From the NCBI RefSeq assembly GCF_000222705.1, contig NZ_AFUB01000023.1:1-64000 (forward strand): 64,000 bases of DNA, in the 5' to 3' direction. Below the pieces are notes generated by a model, which searched no databases, was not told where the DNA came from, and saw nothing but the letters and a program-made list of their open reading frames with translations. The stretch's first letter is position 1, and each line of letters starts with the position of its first letter. Shown here piece by piece: positions 15,953-25,545 of this stretch. This DNA comes from Streptococcus mitis bv. 2 str. SK95. Lineage in GTDB: Bacteria > Bacillota > Bacilli > Lactobacillales > Streptococcaceae. The translations under genes were made by a program, and so were the position numbers.

Positions 15953-17034
15953 TCACAATTCTAAACATTGAGAGGTTTGTCTTACTGGTTGATTCCTCAA
16001 TGAATCTTTTGCATTCTCGATCATCAATTGTAAATCTGATTTCTTTTCTCGAAGAATATCGTTCCAGTCTCTTTTTTCTTTCCCATATTCATTATCAGGT
16101 AAATCCAGTAAAACAGGAAATCCTGATCTAGATAACTTATCAGAAAAATCTTTACCTGCATCATCACAATCTACTGCCAGTGTCAATAAATCAGGATGAT
16201 TATCAAAATAGCTGGTGGTATCACGAATTGTATTGATCAAAGGCAATAACTTTGAAGGTATTACTGTATCTAAAAATTCCAACTTCTGATTTTCTTCAGC
16301 TATCAGTCGTAAAGTTTGATAAGCAACAACAGACCTTTTTAATCCCTCCATAGATACCAAACGAACATCAGTTAGACTTTGTTGATGAAGTTCGTAATAG
16401 CTCATCAAGTCGATAAACGATTCACAAAAGACCAGTTTGGTTTACCAATGTCAAAGGATATTCCAATATGTCCATAGCTTCCTTTTAGAATCGTTTTTAA
16501 CCTCTCTCTAGAAAGAGCGGGATTCTTATAAATCCCTTGTAAGCTTGCTGCCTGCAGTTTGTGACGATGATCAAAGCTTTTAAAAACAATAATAGGTTCA
16601 ACAGTTTCATTTGTTTTCCAACTGGCTTGTGCCATCAAACCTTGTTGAATCATCTTTTGTATGATTTCTTCTGAGATTCCTCTACATTCTGTTAAATAAT
16701 ATCTGGCCAGACTACAGTTAGAATCTTCTACTCTCTTTAAAGGATAATAAAATGGTCTCTCTCTTTTTTCTTGAACAGCTTCTTTTTGAAAAGGTTCTTC
16801 AGAAAGAAAAGCTAGAGCTTCTTTAAAAGAAATTCCCTTAACAAGTCGAACAAAATCAATGACATCACCTTGAATATCTCTTGAAAACCATTTAAAAGTA
16901 TTGGTAGTTGAAAAAATCCGAAATGAATCGTGTTCAGGATGTTCATAGACACTGCTCGAAACTTGTTTAAAGGAGATACCTAAACGATTGGCTACATCAA
17001 GAATTGAAATTTGCTTACATTCTTCTATTTCCAT
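15953..17034 (-). pseudogene. CHC2/Toprim-type DNA primase of the ICE, split by one missing base
   Basis: The upstream frame (17034-16405, 209 residues) has the DUF3991-like zinc-finger/N-terminal primase region (EEALAFLSEEP, ARYYLTECRGIS) and ends GISFDIGKPN then out-of-frame WSFVNRLST. The downstream frame (16408-15953) continues MSYYELHQQSLTDVRLVSMEG with the Toprim acidic residues (VDCDDAGKDF). Adding one A at 16436-16438 or 16441-16443 fuses them through LVFCESFIDLMSYYEL, the Toprim glutamate motif, into about 360 residues. As it stands the Toprim core is interrupted. It may prime second-strand synthesis after transfer. Confidence 0.8.
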
Positions 17035-17043
17035 GCAATATCA

Positions 17044-17685
17044 TCATTTTGTTGTAGTATTTGGCAGTGATGGAACAGATGAGGATTCTTCCAAAGTTTT
17101 GAGAGTGGCCTTATCCAAATCATCTAATCCAGATTTCCAAACCTGTACTTGGTTGACCAATAACTTACCAGGTAGTTTAGAATAGGATAACTTAACTGTT
17201 CTGGTTTCTGTCTGATTAGTCTTTGATTGGTTGGCATTCTTTAAATCAGATACATAGGTTACATTATAAGAGACCATGGCAATAGCTTGATTCGTAGTCT
17301 GATTGACAAAGATATCAGCTTTTTCAAAATGATAATCCAAAATATAATCCTTATACACTTGGTTCATGGCATCATTTTGACTTGACAATTCTTGAGAATA
17401 AGCCGATTCAGTCATATAAGGTTGAATACGTGTATTATTTTCACCGAGCTTTTCTTTCGTATAGTACTGAGTCAAAAATTCTTTTACAGTATCCGATGAC
17501 AAAATGCTGGCTTTATCTTCTGCTTGTTTGTCCTCTACAAGTTTAGCTGCAGCCAATTCGATTTCTTTGCGACTTTGTTTAGCAGTAGAATGTTGACCAG
17601 CAGTATATCCCATCATGAGAATAAAGCTAGTTGCAGCCACTGCTCCAACACTAATTAAGGCTTTAGTTTTGACTTTATTTAACAT
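17044..17685 (-). CDS. VirB8/TcpC-like conjugation membrane protein
   Basis: A 213-residue protein with a short cytoplasmic N-terminus, one membrane segment (residues 9-30, ALISVGAVAATSFILMMGY), and an extracellular domain with an NTF2-like pattern (SSDTVKEFLTQYYT, VNQTTNQAIAMVSYNVTYV, KLPGKLLVNQVQVWK), ending in a Ser/Thr/Pro tail. This architecture is that of VirB8/TcpC assembly factors of Gram-positive type IV secretion systems, where it forms part of the wall-spanning channel base. It lies directly upstream of the primase (9 bases). Confidence 0.65.
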   Translation of the reverse strand: MLNKVKTKALISVGAVAATSFILMMGYTAGQHSTAKQSRKEIELAAAKLVEDKQAEDKASILSSDTVKEFLTQYYTKEKLGENNTRIQPYMTESAYSQELSSQNDAMNQVYKDYILDYHFEKADIFVNQTTNQAIAMVSYNVTYVSDLKNANQSKTNQTETRTVKLSYSKLPGKLLVNQVQVWKSGLDDLDKATLKTLEESSSVPSLPNTTTK

Positions 17686-17844
17686 CTTAGACCTTCTTTC
17701 TATAAAAACTAGGTCAAGAATAACAAAAAGAACTTGTAAGTTTTATCACATCACAACAAAAGGTAATTCCTACATTTCAGGCGCAAAATCGTACAGTTCA
17801 GAGAAAAATATCAAAATTAGCTGTCTTCAGTTTATAATATAAAT

Positions 17845-18042
17845 ATGAACAAATTAAAAGAAGAAAATTTGAGAAGAGCTCTTTCTCATATTGAACGCCA
17901 TAAACAAGCCATAAATACAAGTAATAATAGCGAGGATAATGATTTTCATAAATTATTACTCCAATTTAGCTATGATGTATATGAAAGAATCAAGGCAAAT
18001 AAAAAACCTTATCCGAATTTAGATTCAGATAAAGTCTTTTGA
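17845..18042 (+). CDS. Small divergent protein, apparently leaderless
   Basis: A 65-residue hydrophilic protein (MNKLKEENLRRALSHIERH to NLDSDKVF) and one of few plus-strand genes in the element. No ribosome site precedes the ATG; instead TATAAT (17833-17838) lies 6 bases before it, which puts the transcription start at or next to the A of the ATG. It is divergent from the VirB8-like gene. No family recognised; a small regulator is possible because it faces the conjugation operon. Confidence 0.5.
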   Translation: MNKLKEENLRRALSHIERHKQAINTSNNSEDNDFHKLLLQFSYDVYERIKANKKPYPNLDSDKVF

Positions 18043-18055
18043 CTATCTAGAAAGT

Positions 18056-18352
18056 TCACATTTTTTTCTTATTTATGGAGTTAATGAAGCGCCAACTGAA
18101 TCCTAGAACCAACATCAGATTGATGAGAAGGTACACAGACGTAAAACTAGCTAAACCATGTTGTCTGATATCATCAAAATATAAACTAGGTTCAGTAAAG
18201 AACAAATAAATTCCATAGACCTCCACGAAAATAAGAAAACTGATAAAACCAATAAGGAAAAGTCCACTGGCAATAAGAAAGAGTCTCCATAAAAGAATGA
18301 GAATTCCTCCTACTGCAAAAAAAATTACTGGGATAAGGAGTAAATCATTCAT
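18056..18352 (-). CDS. Small membrane protein of the ICE
   Basis: Ninety-eight residues with three hydrophobic stretches (LLLIPVIFFAVGGILILLW, LFLIGFISFLIFVEVYGIYLF, SVYLLINLMLVLGFSW). I take the ATG at 18352 because AAAGGAG lies 6 bases upstream. It follows the 94-residue gene closely and precedes a convergent small gene. It is probably an accessory component of the transfer machinery or of entry exclusion; not assignable from sequence. Confidence 0.6.
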   Translation of the reverse strand: MNDLLLIPVIFFAVGGILILLWRLFLIASGLFLIGFISFLIFVEVYGIYLFFTEPSLYFDDIRQHGLASFTSVYLLINLMLVLGFSWRFINSINKKKM

Positions 18353-18365
18353 GACTTTCTCCTTT

Positions 18366-18650
18366 CTAGTCAATCAATTGACAATAATGGGTGGCAAGAG
18401 AGGAATCAAACTCTTCTAATTTTTGAACTAAGTCCAAATACTCCTCTTTTTCATGTTCTTCAAAGTCCAAACCTCGATGATTTTGAAGAGCGATTTCCAA
18501 TTGACTAGTGAGTTCTCGTTTAGAAAAACTGTAATCCCCCGTCACTTCCTCATAATGTTCCTTTAGTTCCTTGTAGGCTTGGTATTCTTCAGGCGTTTGA
18601 AATCCCTGTACCAAGGCCTCTTCTAATTGATAATAGGTATCTTCCATCAT
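18366..18650 (-). CDS. Acidic helical ICE protein, function unknown
   Basis: A 94-residue, strongly acidic, helix-rich protein (MMEDTYYQLEEALVQGF, HYEEVTGDYSFSKRELTSQL, EEHEKEEYLDLVQKLEEFD). No catalytic motif. GAGG lies 8 bases before the ATG. It sits between the giant methyltransferase-helicase (upstream) and the small membrane protein, in the same direction. Acidic small proteins in this position could be DNA mimics, but no specific resemblance was recognised. Confidence 0.6.
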   Translation of the reverse strand: MMEDTYYQLEEALVQGFQTPEEYQAYKELKEHYEEVTGDYSFSKRELTSQLEIALQNHRGLDFEEHEKEEYLDLVQKLEEFDSSLATHYCQLID

Positions 18651-18724
18651 AATTATTACCTCGTTTCTTTCTATCTTTATTCTACCGCGCTTTTCTTTTC
18701 TTGTCCGCTATTTGTATCTATTTT

Positions 18725-21700
18725 TTAATCCAATTCAAAAGAAAGTTGTTCCTGCTTTTCGTTTCCTTTTTCATGGAATTGTCTTAAGGCTTGATCTATA
18801 ATATCTAAATCCGTTTCTGTTTCAATCAATGGCGCGAGTACATCGTATTCGGCCTTTTTTGTTTGATAGTCCTCTTCCTTTGGAAAATTTTTCTCAATTT
18901 CTACCTTAGCAGTAGTCAATTTATCCTTTAATTCATCCAATAAGTTCTGTGTTTTCACTTGGTCCTCTTTAATGTGATCAATCGTATGCTGAAGCCTTTG
19001 AATTGTCCCCAAAGGAGAATACAAATCTAAACTGACAGAATACTGATTTTCTCCTACAATCTTAACAGAGAAGGTTTCAGGAAGAGGTTGATTTATTGGA
19101 AGACTAAGCATTTTAATGTCAAATCCTCGATAACTGGCTAGGGTACGAAATTCTTTGCTGTCAGCTTGATTATGACGGATAAGACGGTGTAGGGATTCAC
19201 CTGCTTCAGCTCGTTGCTCAAAAGCCTGCTTACCTACTGTCATAGAAAATGCCTGGTCTTTCGACATTTCAGACTGTTGAATGTCGCATTCATACTTACT
19301 TAATCGTTTTTCAAGAATGGGAATATTTTCTTCACAGTAAGAGATTGTATGACGATAGTGATCCTTGCTGCGTTGAAAGGCGCGTCTTTGGTTTTCTAAT
19401 AGGGTTAGATCATTCTCCAATTCCATCTTATGTTTGAGATAAGGATTACCTGTTGCTAGTGCCTTAAAATCAGAAGCTGTCATAGTCTGTTCATCAATAT
19501 CTTCTGCAGCACGAATTGGCTCCTTAGAAGTCATAATTTGCTTAATATAACGGAGTTTGTTCTCCTGAGTTGCCCATAGATAATTATCAAACGAACCTTT
19601 GGTAATATAGTGGTAAATATCCACTTCCTTGTTTTCATTTCCCTGTCGGATAATACGTCCATTGCGTTGCTGAATGTCACTTGGTCTCCACGGTACATCC
19701 AGGTGGTGAACTGCTTTCATCTTGCTCTGAACATTTAAACCTGTTCCTCCTTTTTCAGTTGAGGCAAGGAGAATCCGCACCTCTCCTGCATTGACCTTTC
19801 GAGACAAACTATTCTTCTTTTCATCACTATTGGCATCATGTACAAAGGCAATTTCCTTACTAGGGATTCCTCTATCAACTAATAAAGCCTTAACCTCAGA
19901 ATAAACATCAAAGCCATTGTCCTTTTTCTTAGGTGTTCCAATATCTGAAAAAATCATCTGAGTAGCCTTATTTTCCATTCCCTCACGATAAATTCTTTCA
20001 ACATTATCCACTACCTGAAGTAGTTTATGATTGTCTGCTAGACTATAGCTAGAGTCCAATAAACGCATATCAATTGCTAGTTTTCGTGCCTCACCCGTAA
20101 TTTTTAACATGTTATCCTGGCTCGGATCAACTGTTCCACATTTAACCGCATCTGAACGCATAACCAATTCTTCTAGATAGAGTTTCTGGTTTTCAGTTAA
20201 TTCACTCTCAATAGGAATAATATGGGCTTCTGGAACAGGTAAATCCAACATATCTTGTGTTTGAATGTCGGCTGTTTCTTTATAAATTTTCATCAACTCA
20301 GGTAGATTGACAAACTTTTTAAATCGTTTCTTAGGTTGGTACTTATCCCCTGTAGGAGCTAATTCCATAGAGTTTTGAATTTCTCCAAAAGCACCTACCC
20401 AAGAGTCAAAATAATCAACTTGATAGCGTTTTAAGATATCCGGTTGAATGTAGTTCATCATAGTGTACAACTCACTAATAGAATTGGAAACAGGTGTTCC
20501 TGTCGCAAAGACAATATTTTTAAAATCATGTTCTTCCTGAATCTGTCGAACCTTCATTTCCATATCCACGTTCTTCTTAGAAGTTGTATTGGTAATTCCT
20601 GCTACATTCCCAAGTCCAGTAATTGGACGAATATTTTTAAAGTGATGTGCTTCATCCACAAAGAGAAAATCAATTCCTAAGTTCTCAAAATCAATAAAAC
20701 TATCACGATTAAAGCGTTGGAGTTCTTCCAATTGTTTCTCTAGACCACTTATTGATTGCTCTGCTTCTTTAACAGTATACTTATTTTCAGAATGTGTTTT
20801 AATCTCTCGTAGTTCATTGAGTTTATCCTCTATATAATTCATCTGTCTTTCCTTACTGACAGGGATTTTTTCAAATTGAGAATCCCCAATGACAATGGCA
20901 TCGTAATCTCCTGTAATAATACGTGACACAAATTGTTTTCTTCTCGCCTTAACAAAATCTTTCTTAGTGGTCACAAAGACTTTTTTAGTGGGGAAAAATT
21001 TCATGATTTCTTGGCCAAACTGAGCAGACAAACTAGAGGGCACCACATACAAGGGCTTATGAACCATCCCCAGCTCCTTTAATTTAAACCCAGCACCAAG
21101 CATGGTCAAGGTCTTTCCTGAACCTACCTCATGAGCTAATAAAGCTCTTTTTTCTTCTACGATTCTTTGAATGGCATTCTCTTGATGAGGACGAAGACTG
21201 ATGTTTTGTGCCAAGCCATCAATGACTAGATGGCTACCATCATACTCTCGACTAACCGTTCGATTATAAAGACGATTATAACTTTCTTCGATGACTTGTT
21301 GGACTTCTGGATACCGTGAGACAAATTCTTGAAAGAGCTCTTGTAAATACTGCTCTTTTGCTCTTAGAACAGATGTTTTTTCCAAATCTGTGATGGTCTT
21401 TTTCTTTTCTCCTTCCGTAACAGTCATAGTAATCGTCGGTTGGTTTGAATTTAGTAAATTCTCAAAAATCTTTCTTCCTGTATCATAACGTGACCCACTG
21501 ACTCCAAGACTACTATCTTTGGCACTTGGATAGCGATAAGCAAATGATGTCCTTAAATGAACCTGCCCATCAACAGGATTCACTTCAATGACTTGTTTAA
21601 CATCTGGCGAAGACAATTCAAATTTACGATTAGTAAAACATTCAAAGGCAAATTTACCATAAACGGATTGAGGAATCCAACGTGACCCTATTTTAAACTC

Positions 21701-24700
21701 AATATCTGCCAGATGAATCCGTGGAGGGCGAACAGATTCTAACAAATCTAAAGCATGGGACCAGTCACATTCTTGGTTGTTTTCCTCCACTAATAGTTGA
21801 ACTACTTCTATCTTGTTGAGAATGTCTCCTGATAAAAATTGGTTCTTAGAAAGATATTTTCTTTCTCCTCTTAAATAGCTTTCTGGATCCATTAAAACCT
21901 GGTCACCTAACTCATCTAAAATAGCAGCTTGGCTATGTTCAGGGTAAATTGATACCATATAGTCTAAATCAACCCCTCTACCATCCGATAAACTGGAGTT
22001 TAAGGCATCTAAAGCCGTTGATACTCTTGTAATCACTCTCTCTGGCCTAACCAATGCTTTCTCAAAAGCTAAAGATTTTTTATATTTTACTTTCTGATCT
22101 TTAGAATCGATGTATTCATCTTCTAAACTTGCAAGTAAAGAATACTTATCGTCACTATCAAATAAGTTTCGATTGACTGAGGCATTCAAGTATCCAAATT
22201 GACTTACAAAGCGGTCATAGTCACGATTGAGTTTACTAAGTAATACCTGAAAATCTGTTCGACTATAATCTGGATGACGTTGAATTTCAATTAAGGCTTG
22301 ATAGGTCTCTCTCAAATCAACCATGCCCATAATACGACTAATATCCTTATCCGATAAGGGGTTTTCATAAAAGACAGTTTTTTTGAACAGTCCCTTATAT
22401 TTCCCTCTTTTACTCGCTTCTTCTGACTTGTATACATCTAGTGCTTCCTCATCTGTCAAATGAAGTTGCACGAATCGATCTATTTTATGTTCAGACAAAG
22501 AACTGTTCCAAGCTTTAAAATCTCCCTTCTCATCTACATAATAACTAATTTCGTCTACTTTTGAACTTTTCCGAATGCCATGCGTATCTCGGTAATAAAT
22601 TTGATTTCCCTCATATCCAAAAGAATAGAGCGCTAAGTCCTCACGTATACGACTTGGGATAGAATTATCCACTTCTTCTTTGATAAAAACAGGTGCTTTC
22701 AAAGAATTGTCAATTTGTTTAGGTGCTTCCACATTCTCGAATGCTTTCATTATTTCAGTAGCTAATGTTTCTGATACTCCCTTAACATTGAGAGTTCCTC
22801 CATTAAAATTACGTACCTCATATTCACCCAAAACTTGTGTATTGTATTTCCCATCAAAATAAGGATTGATCCAGACACGCTTATCCTCCTCAAAGGGAAT
22901 AGAGCCACCAAAGACAAGCTCATCTTCATTAAGATTCTTTGCTTGATCCTTTTGAAAGAAGAGGAGGTCTGTGGTCACTCGAGTACCTGCAATCTTTTTA
23001 AAAGCCGTATCCGGCAAACGAACTCCCCCTAAAAAATGAGTGTTGGTTTTAATCTCTTGTAAGACATTATCTGTCCGCTTATCCATTGTCCCGATAGATG
23101 AGATAATCGACACTTGTCCTCCGTCTCTTACTAAATCAAGTGAGTGTTTGACAAAGTAATCATGAATCATATAAGGTTTATCATAGTTTTTATCGGCAAT
23201 GCGAAAATTTCCAAAAGGAACATTCGTTAAGACTAAATCAAAACTATTATTTTGATAGGGAACATCTTCAAATCCTCGCACTTCAATATGGGTATTGGGG
23301 TGGAGTTGTTTTGCGATTGCGCCTGTCACACTGTCTAATTCAACCCCATAGAGTTCTGATTTATCTCGTATACTTCTAGGCATCGCCGCAAAGAAGTTCC
23401 CAGTTCCCATAGAAGGATCTAATATCCTTCCTCCCTCAAAACCATCATCCAGTAATTTTTGCCAAATCTGGCGAATAATCATTGGGTCTGTATAATAGGC
23501 TGTGAGAGAACTTTGTTTCATAGTGGAGTACTCTGATTTACTTACTAAACTCTTAAGAGTTAAACGTTCTGTTTCATACTTTGGATTGAGTTCATCGAAA
23601 AATTCATTGGCAAGACCGCCCCAGCCGACATACTTGGCTAGTAGCTCTTGTTCTTCTGGATTCGCTTGTCGTCCCTCTTTTTCTAATCTTTTAACAAGTT
23701 CAATTGCGGCGATATTCGTTTCAATTTTTTCTCGATTTGTCTTAGGATAAAAGTCCTCTAAATCATCTGGAAAAACAAAATCTAGAACAGGGACATCCGT
23801 CTCTTCTATGCCTACAATAAGCGTTTCTGTTTCCTTATCCTTTTCATTATCTTCTTCCAGATAGGAAAACAAATCTATTTCCTGGCTTTCACTTGGTGAT
23901 TCAATCTCAATATCTGAATCTTCTTTTTCAAGTTCTACATGAGACAATACTTGTTCAATCTCTTCCAAACTGTTCAAGTATAAGATAGGATTCTCTTCAA
24001 ATAACTGGTTGGAATCATTGAATAGCTCTAGGCGAACTAAGTCATTTAACTGTGCATTTTCAATCGAAACCAACTGAAATACTTGTCCTTTATAACTTAC
24101 TTGTGAACCGATTGGATATTCCCTCAAAGCTTCTTCTACAATTTTATCGACATTAGAAAAGGAGTTAGTTTCTTCTGTTTCCTGTTCAATATCACTTGAA
24201 GGAGATAAGGATTCCTCTACTTGCTTAGACTTTTCTCTTATAGCCTTTACTTCATCAAAATGAGTAATAATCTTCAGCTTTTGTGTCAGTGGGAGTTGTG
24301 TGTAGTTTTCTTCATGATGGACAAGATTCGTAACGATATCTAAAGTAGCCATCAATTCTGAACCCAAATAGGCTAGAACATCTCCTTCTTTTTCTTCAAA
24401 ATGAATCTCAAGAACTTCTTTTTTTAGTTCTTTGGAATCAACCATTAGAATAAACTCCTCTATATCTCTACTAATGCGGTCAGATAGATTATTTGCAACT
24501 CGATAGACATTGACTAAATTGACATCCTGATTCTGATGAAATACAAGCTCACTTAATGGTGTTAGCTTCTCTTTTTCAGATTGGATGTAAAATCGAGTGG
24601 AAAGGTTATAGGTTGCGACTTCTAGCACCAAGTTTTTCTCCCAATTACTTAATTGAGATAATTTATCTAAACCTACTTGTCCAAAATTTCTTGTGTAACT

Positions 24701-24937
24701 TTCTAGATCTTGGTCATTATTTTCAGAACTGGCCTCTAGAAAAGAAACAATATCTTGATGAAACGAATAGACATGAGGTATCTCTTCTATCTTCCCCTCT
24801 TCAGTCAAAAAACTCTCTACCAAATCCTGCCATTTCTCATCAAAATGTTGCGCTTGATAACGAAGAAATAGGGCCATTTTCTCTCTATCTTTTGGAATTG
24901 TTCCACGAAACATAGCCAATAATTGCATTACTTCCAT
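18725..24937 (-). CDS. Giant N6-methyltransferase/SNF2 helicase (DarB-like)
   Basis: A protein of 2,070 residues. An N-terminal domain of about 400 residues is followed by a class I methyltransferase with SAM motif RILDPSMGTGNFF (near residue 512) and a NVPF catalytic-type motif (near 569). An SNF2-type helicase follows: Walker A HEVGSGKT near 1272, DEAH near 1430, and motif VI QQRNGRIIRQG near 1764. A coiled-coil C-terminus ends it. Phage P1 DarB has the same architecture and protects incoming DNA from type I restriction, and large SNF2-methylases are a hallmark of Tn5252-family ICEs. Start chosen at ATG 24937, 6 bases after AAAGGAG. It is an anti-restriction or DNA-remodelling candidate; the activity is inferred. 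Confidence 0.88.
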   Translation of the reverse strand: MEVMQLLAMFRGTIPKDREKMALFLRYQAQHFDEKWQDLVESFLTEEGKIEEIPHVYSFHQDIVSFLEASSENNDQDLESYTRNFGQVGLDKLSQLSNWEKNLVLEVATYNLSTRFYIQSEKEKLTPLSELVFHQNQDVNLVNVYRVANNLSDRISRDIEEFILMVDSKELKKEVLEIHFEEKEGDVLAYLGSELMATLDIVTNLVHHEENYTQLPLTQKLKIITHFDEVKAIREKSKQVEESLSPSSDIEQETEETNSFSNVDKIVEEALREYPIGSQVSYKGQVFQLVSIENAQLNDLVRLELFNDSNQLFEENPILYLNSLEEIEQVLSHVELEKEDSDIEIESPSESQEIDLFSYLEEDNEKDKETETLIVGIEETDVPVLDFVFPDDLEDFYPKTNREKIETNIAAIELVKRLEKEGRQANPEEQELLAKYVGWGGLANEFFDELNPKYETERLTLKSLVSKSEYSTMKQSSLTAYYTDPMIIRQIWQKLLDDGFEGGRILDPSMGTGNFFAAMPRSIRDKSELYGVELDSVTGAIAKQLHPNTHIEVRGFEDVPYQNNSFDLVLTNVPFGNFRIADKNYDKPYMIHDYFVKHSLDLVRDGGQVSIISSIGTMDKRTDNVLQEIKTNTHFLGGVRLPDTAFKKIAGTRVTTDLLFFQKDQAKNLNEDELVFGGSIPFEEDKRVWINPYFDGKYNTQVLGEYEVRNFNGGTLNVKGVSETLATEIMKAFENVEAPKQIDNSLKAPVFIKEEVDNSIPSRIREDLALYSFGYEGNQIYYRDTHGIRKSSKVDEISYYVDEKGDFKAWNSSLSEHKIDRFVQLHLTDEEALDVYKSEEASKRGKYKGLFKKTVFYENPLSDKDISRIMGMVDLRETYQALIEIQRHPDYSRTDFQVLLSKLNRDYDRFVSQFGYLNASVNRNLFDSDDKYSLLASLEDEYIDSKDQKVKYKKSLAFEKALVRPERVITRVSTALDALNSSLSDGRGVDLDYMVSIYPEHSQAAILDELGDQVLMDPESYLRGERKYLSKNQFLSGDILNKIEVVQLLVEENNQECDWSHALDLLESVRPPRIHLADIEFKIGSRWIPQSVYGKFAFECFTNRKFELSSPDVKQVIEVNPVDGQVHLRTSFAYRYPSAKDSSLGVSGSRYDTGRKIFENLLNSNQPTITMTVTEGEKKKTITDLEKTSVLRAKEQYLQELFQEFVSRYPEVQQVIEESYNRLYNRTVSREYDGSHLVIDGLAQNISLRPHQENAIQRIVEEKRALLAHEVGSGKTLTMLGAGFKLKELGMVHKPLYVVPSSLSAQFGQEIMKFFPTKKVFVTTKKDFVKARRKQFVSRIITGDYDAIVIGDSQFEKIPVSKERQMNYIEDKLNELREIKTHSENKYTVKEAEQSISGLEKQLEELQRFNRDSFIDFENLGIDFLFVDEAHHFKNIRPITGLGNVAGITNTTSKKNVDMEMKVRQIQEEHDFKNIVFATGTPVSNSISELYTMMNYIQPDILKRYQVDYFDSWVGAFGEIQNSMELAPTGDKYQPKKRFKKFVNLPELMKIYKETADIQTQDMLDLPVPEAHIIPIESELTENQKLYLEELVMRSDAVKCGTVDPSQDNMLKITGEARKLAIDMRLLDSSYSLADNHKLLQVVDNVERIYREGMENKATQMIFSDIGTPKKKDNGFDVYSEVKALLVDRGIPSKEIAFVHDANSDEKKNSLSRKVNAGEVRILLASTEKGGTGLNVQSKMKAVHHLDVPWRPSDIQQRNGRIIRQGNENKEVDIYHYITKGSFDNYLWATQENKLRYIKQIMTSKEPIRAAEDIDEQTMTASDFKALATGNPYLKHKMELENDLTLLENQRRAFQRSKDHYRHTISYCEENIPILEKRLSKYECDIQQSEMSKDQAFSMTVGKQAFEQRAEAGESLHRLIRHNQADSKEFRTLASYRGFDIKMLSLPINQPLPETFSVKIVGENQYSVSLDLYSPLGTIQRLQHTIDHIKEDQVKTQNLLDELKDKLTTAKVEIEKNFPKEEDYQTKKAEYDVLAPLIETETDLDIIDQALRQFHEKGNEKQEQLSFELD

Positions 24938-24984
24938 ACTTGCTCCTTTCATCTATACGAAAATAGGAGAATCACATGATTCCC

Positions 24985-25395
24985 CTACAACTCTATCTCC
25001 ATTTCCACCTCTTGAGGACTGGTTTCTAAATCACTAGACAAAAGAGAAACGGCATCTGTTCTCATGTAGTAAGTATATAAGTCTTCTAGGTCTTGTTGGT
25101 TTTCAATCCCTGTTTCAATACTAATCAGAGCCTGTATAAATTCCTTATAGTGACTCTCCATCATATCTGAAATCTTTTGTTTCATTTCCATAAATACTGA
25201 AGACGGTTCAGTTATACTTATTTGATCTATGTTTTGTAAATCCTTTTCTAAGGGATTGGTTCCTTCTTCTACTTCCACTAAATCTGAACGACCATCACCA
25301 TCAGAATCTGCGCTAAGAGGATTGGTTCCTAGCGCAAATTCTTGAGCATCAGTCAGTCCATCTTGATCCGAATCACGTTGATAAATGGCTTCCAT
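24985..25395 (-). CDS. Small protein with thrombospondin-type-3/EF-like calcium-binding repeats
   Basis: A 136-residue protein with two acidic loops of the thrombospondin type 3 kind: DSDQDGLTDAQEFALGTNP (residues 8-26) and DSDGDGRSDLVEVEEGTNP (30-48). Such loops bind calcium. The rest is helical. There is no signal peptide, which is odd because these repeats are usually extracellular. It precedes the giant methyltransferase gene (47-base gap), and similar small proteins accompany that gene in related elements. Confidence 0.7.
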   Translation of the reverse strand: MEAIYQRDSDQDGLTDAQEFALGTNPLSADSDGDGRSDLVEVEEGTNPLEKDLQNIDQISITEPSSVFMEMKQKISDMMESHYKEFIQALISIETGIENQQDLEDLYTYYMRTDAVSLLSSDLETSPQEVEMEIEL

Positions 25396-25475
25396 ATACT
25401 TCCTTCTTTCCTAGTTAATCTTTTTTCACTCCAATCCTACCAAATATTCCTTGAAAGAAGTATCACAACAAAAAA

Positions 25476-25500
25476 GAGAACGAGCCAAAACTGCGTTCTC
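25476..25500 (-). terminator. Terminator after the PBECR4-like gene
   Basis: On the minus strand GAGAACG (25494-25500) pairs with CGTTCTC (25476-25482) and is followed by six Ts. It lies about 45 bases after the stop of the gene at 25546 and should isolate the conjugation operon from the methyltransferase unit. Confidence 0.7.
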
Positions 25501-25545
25501 CTGAAAATGATAAAAATATATTTTATGCCACAAAAGATATGTAAA

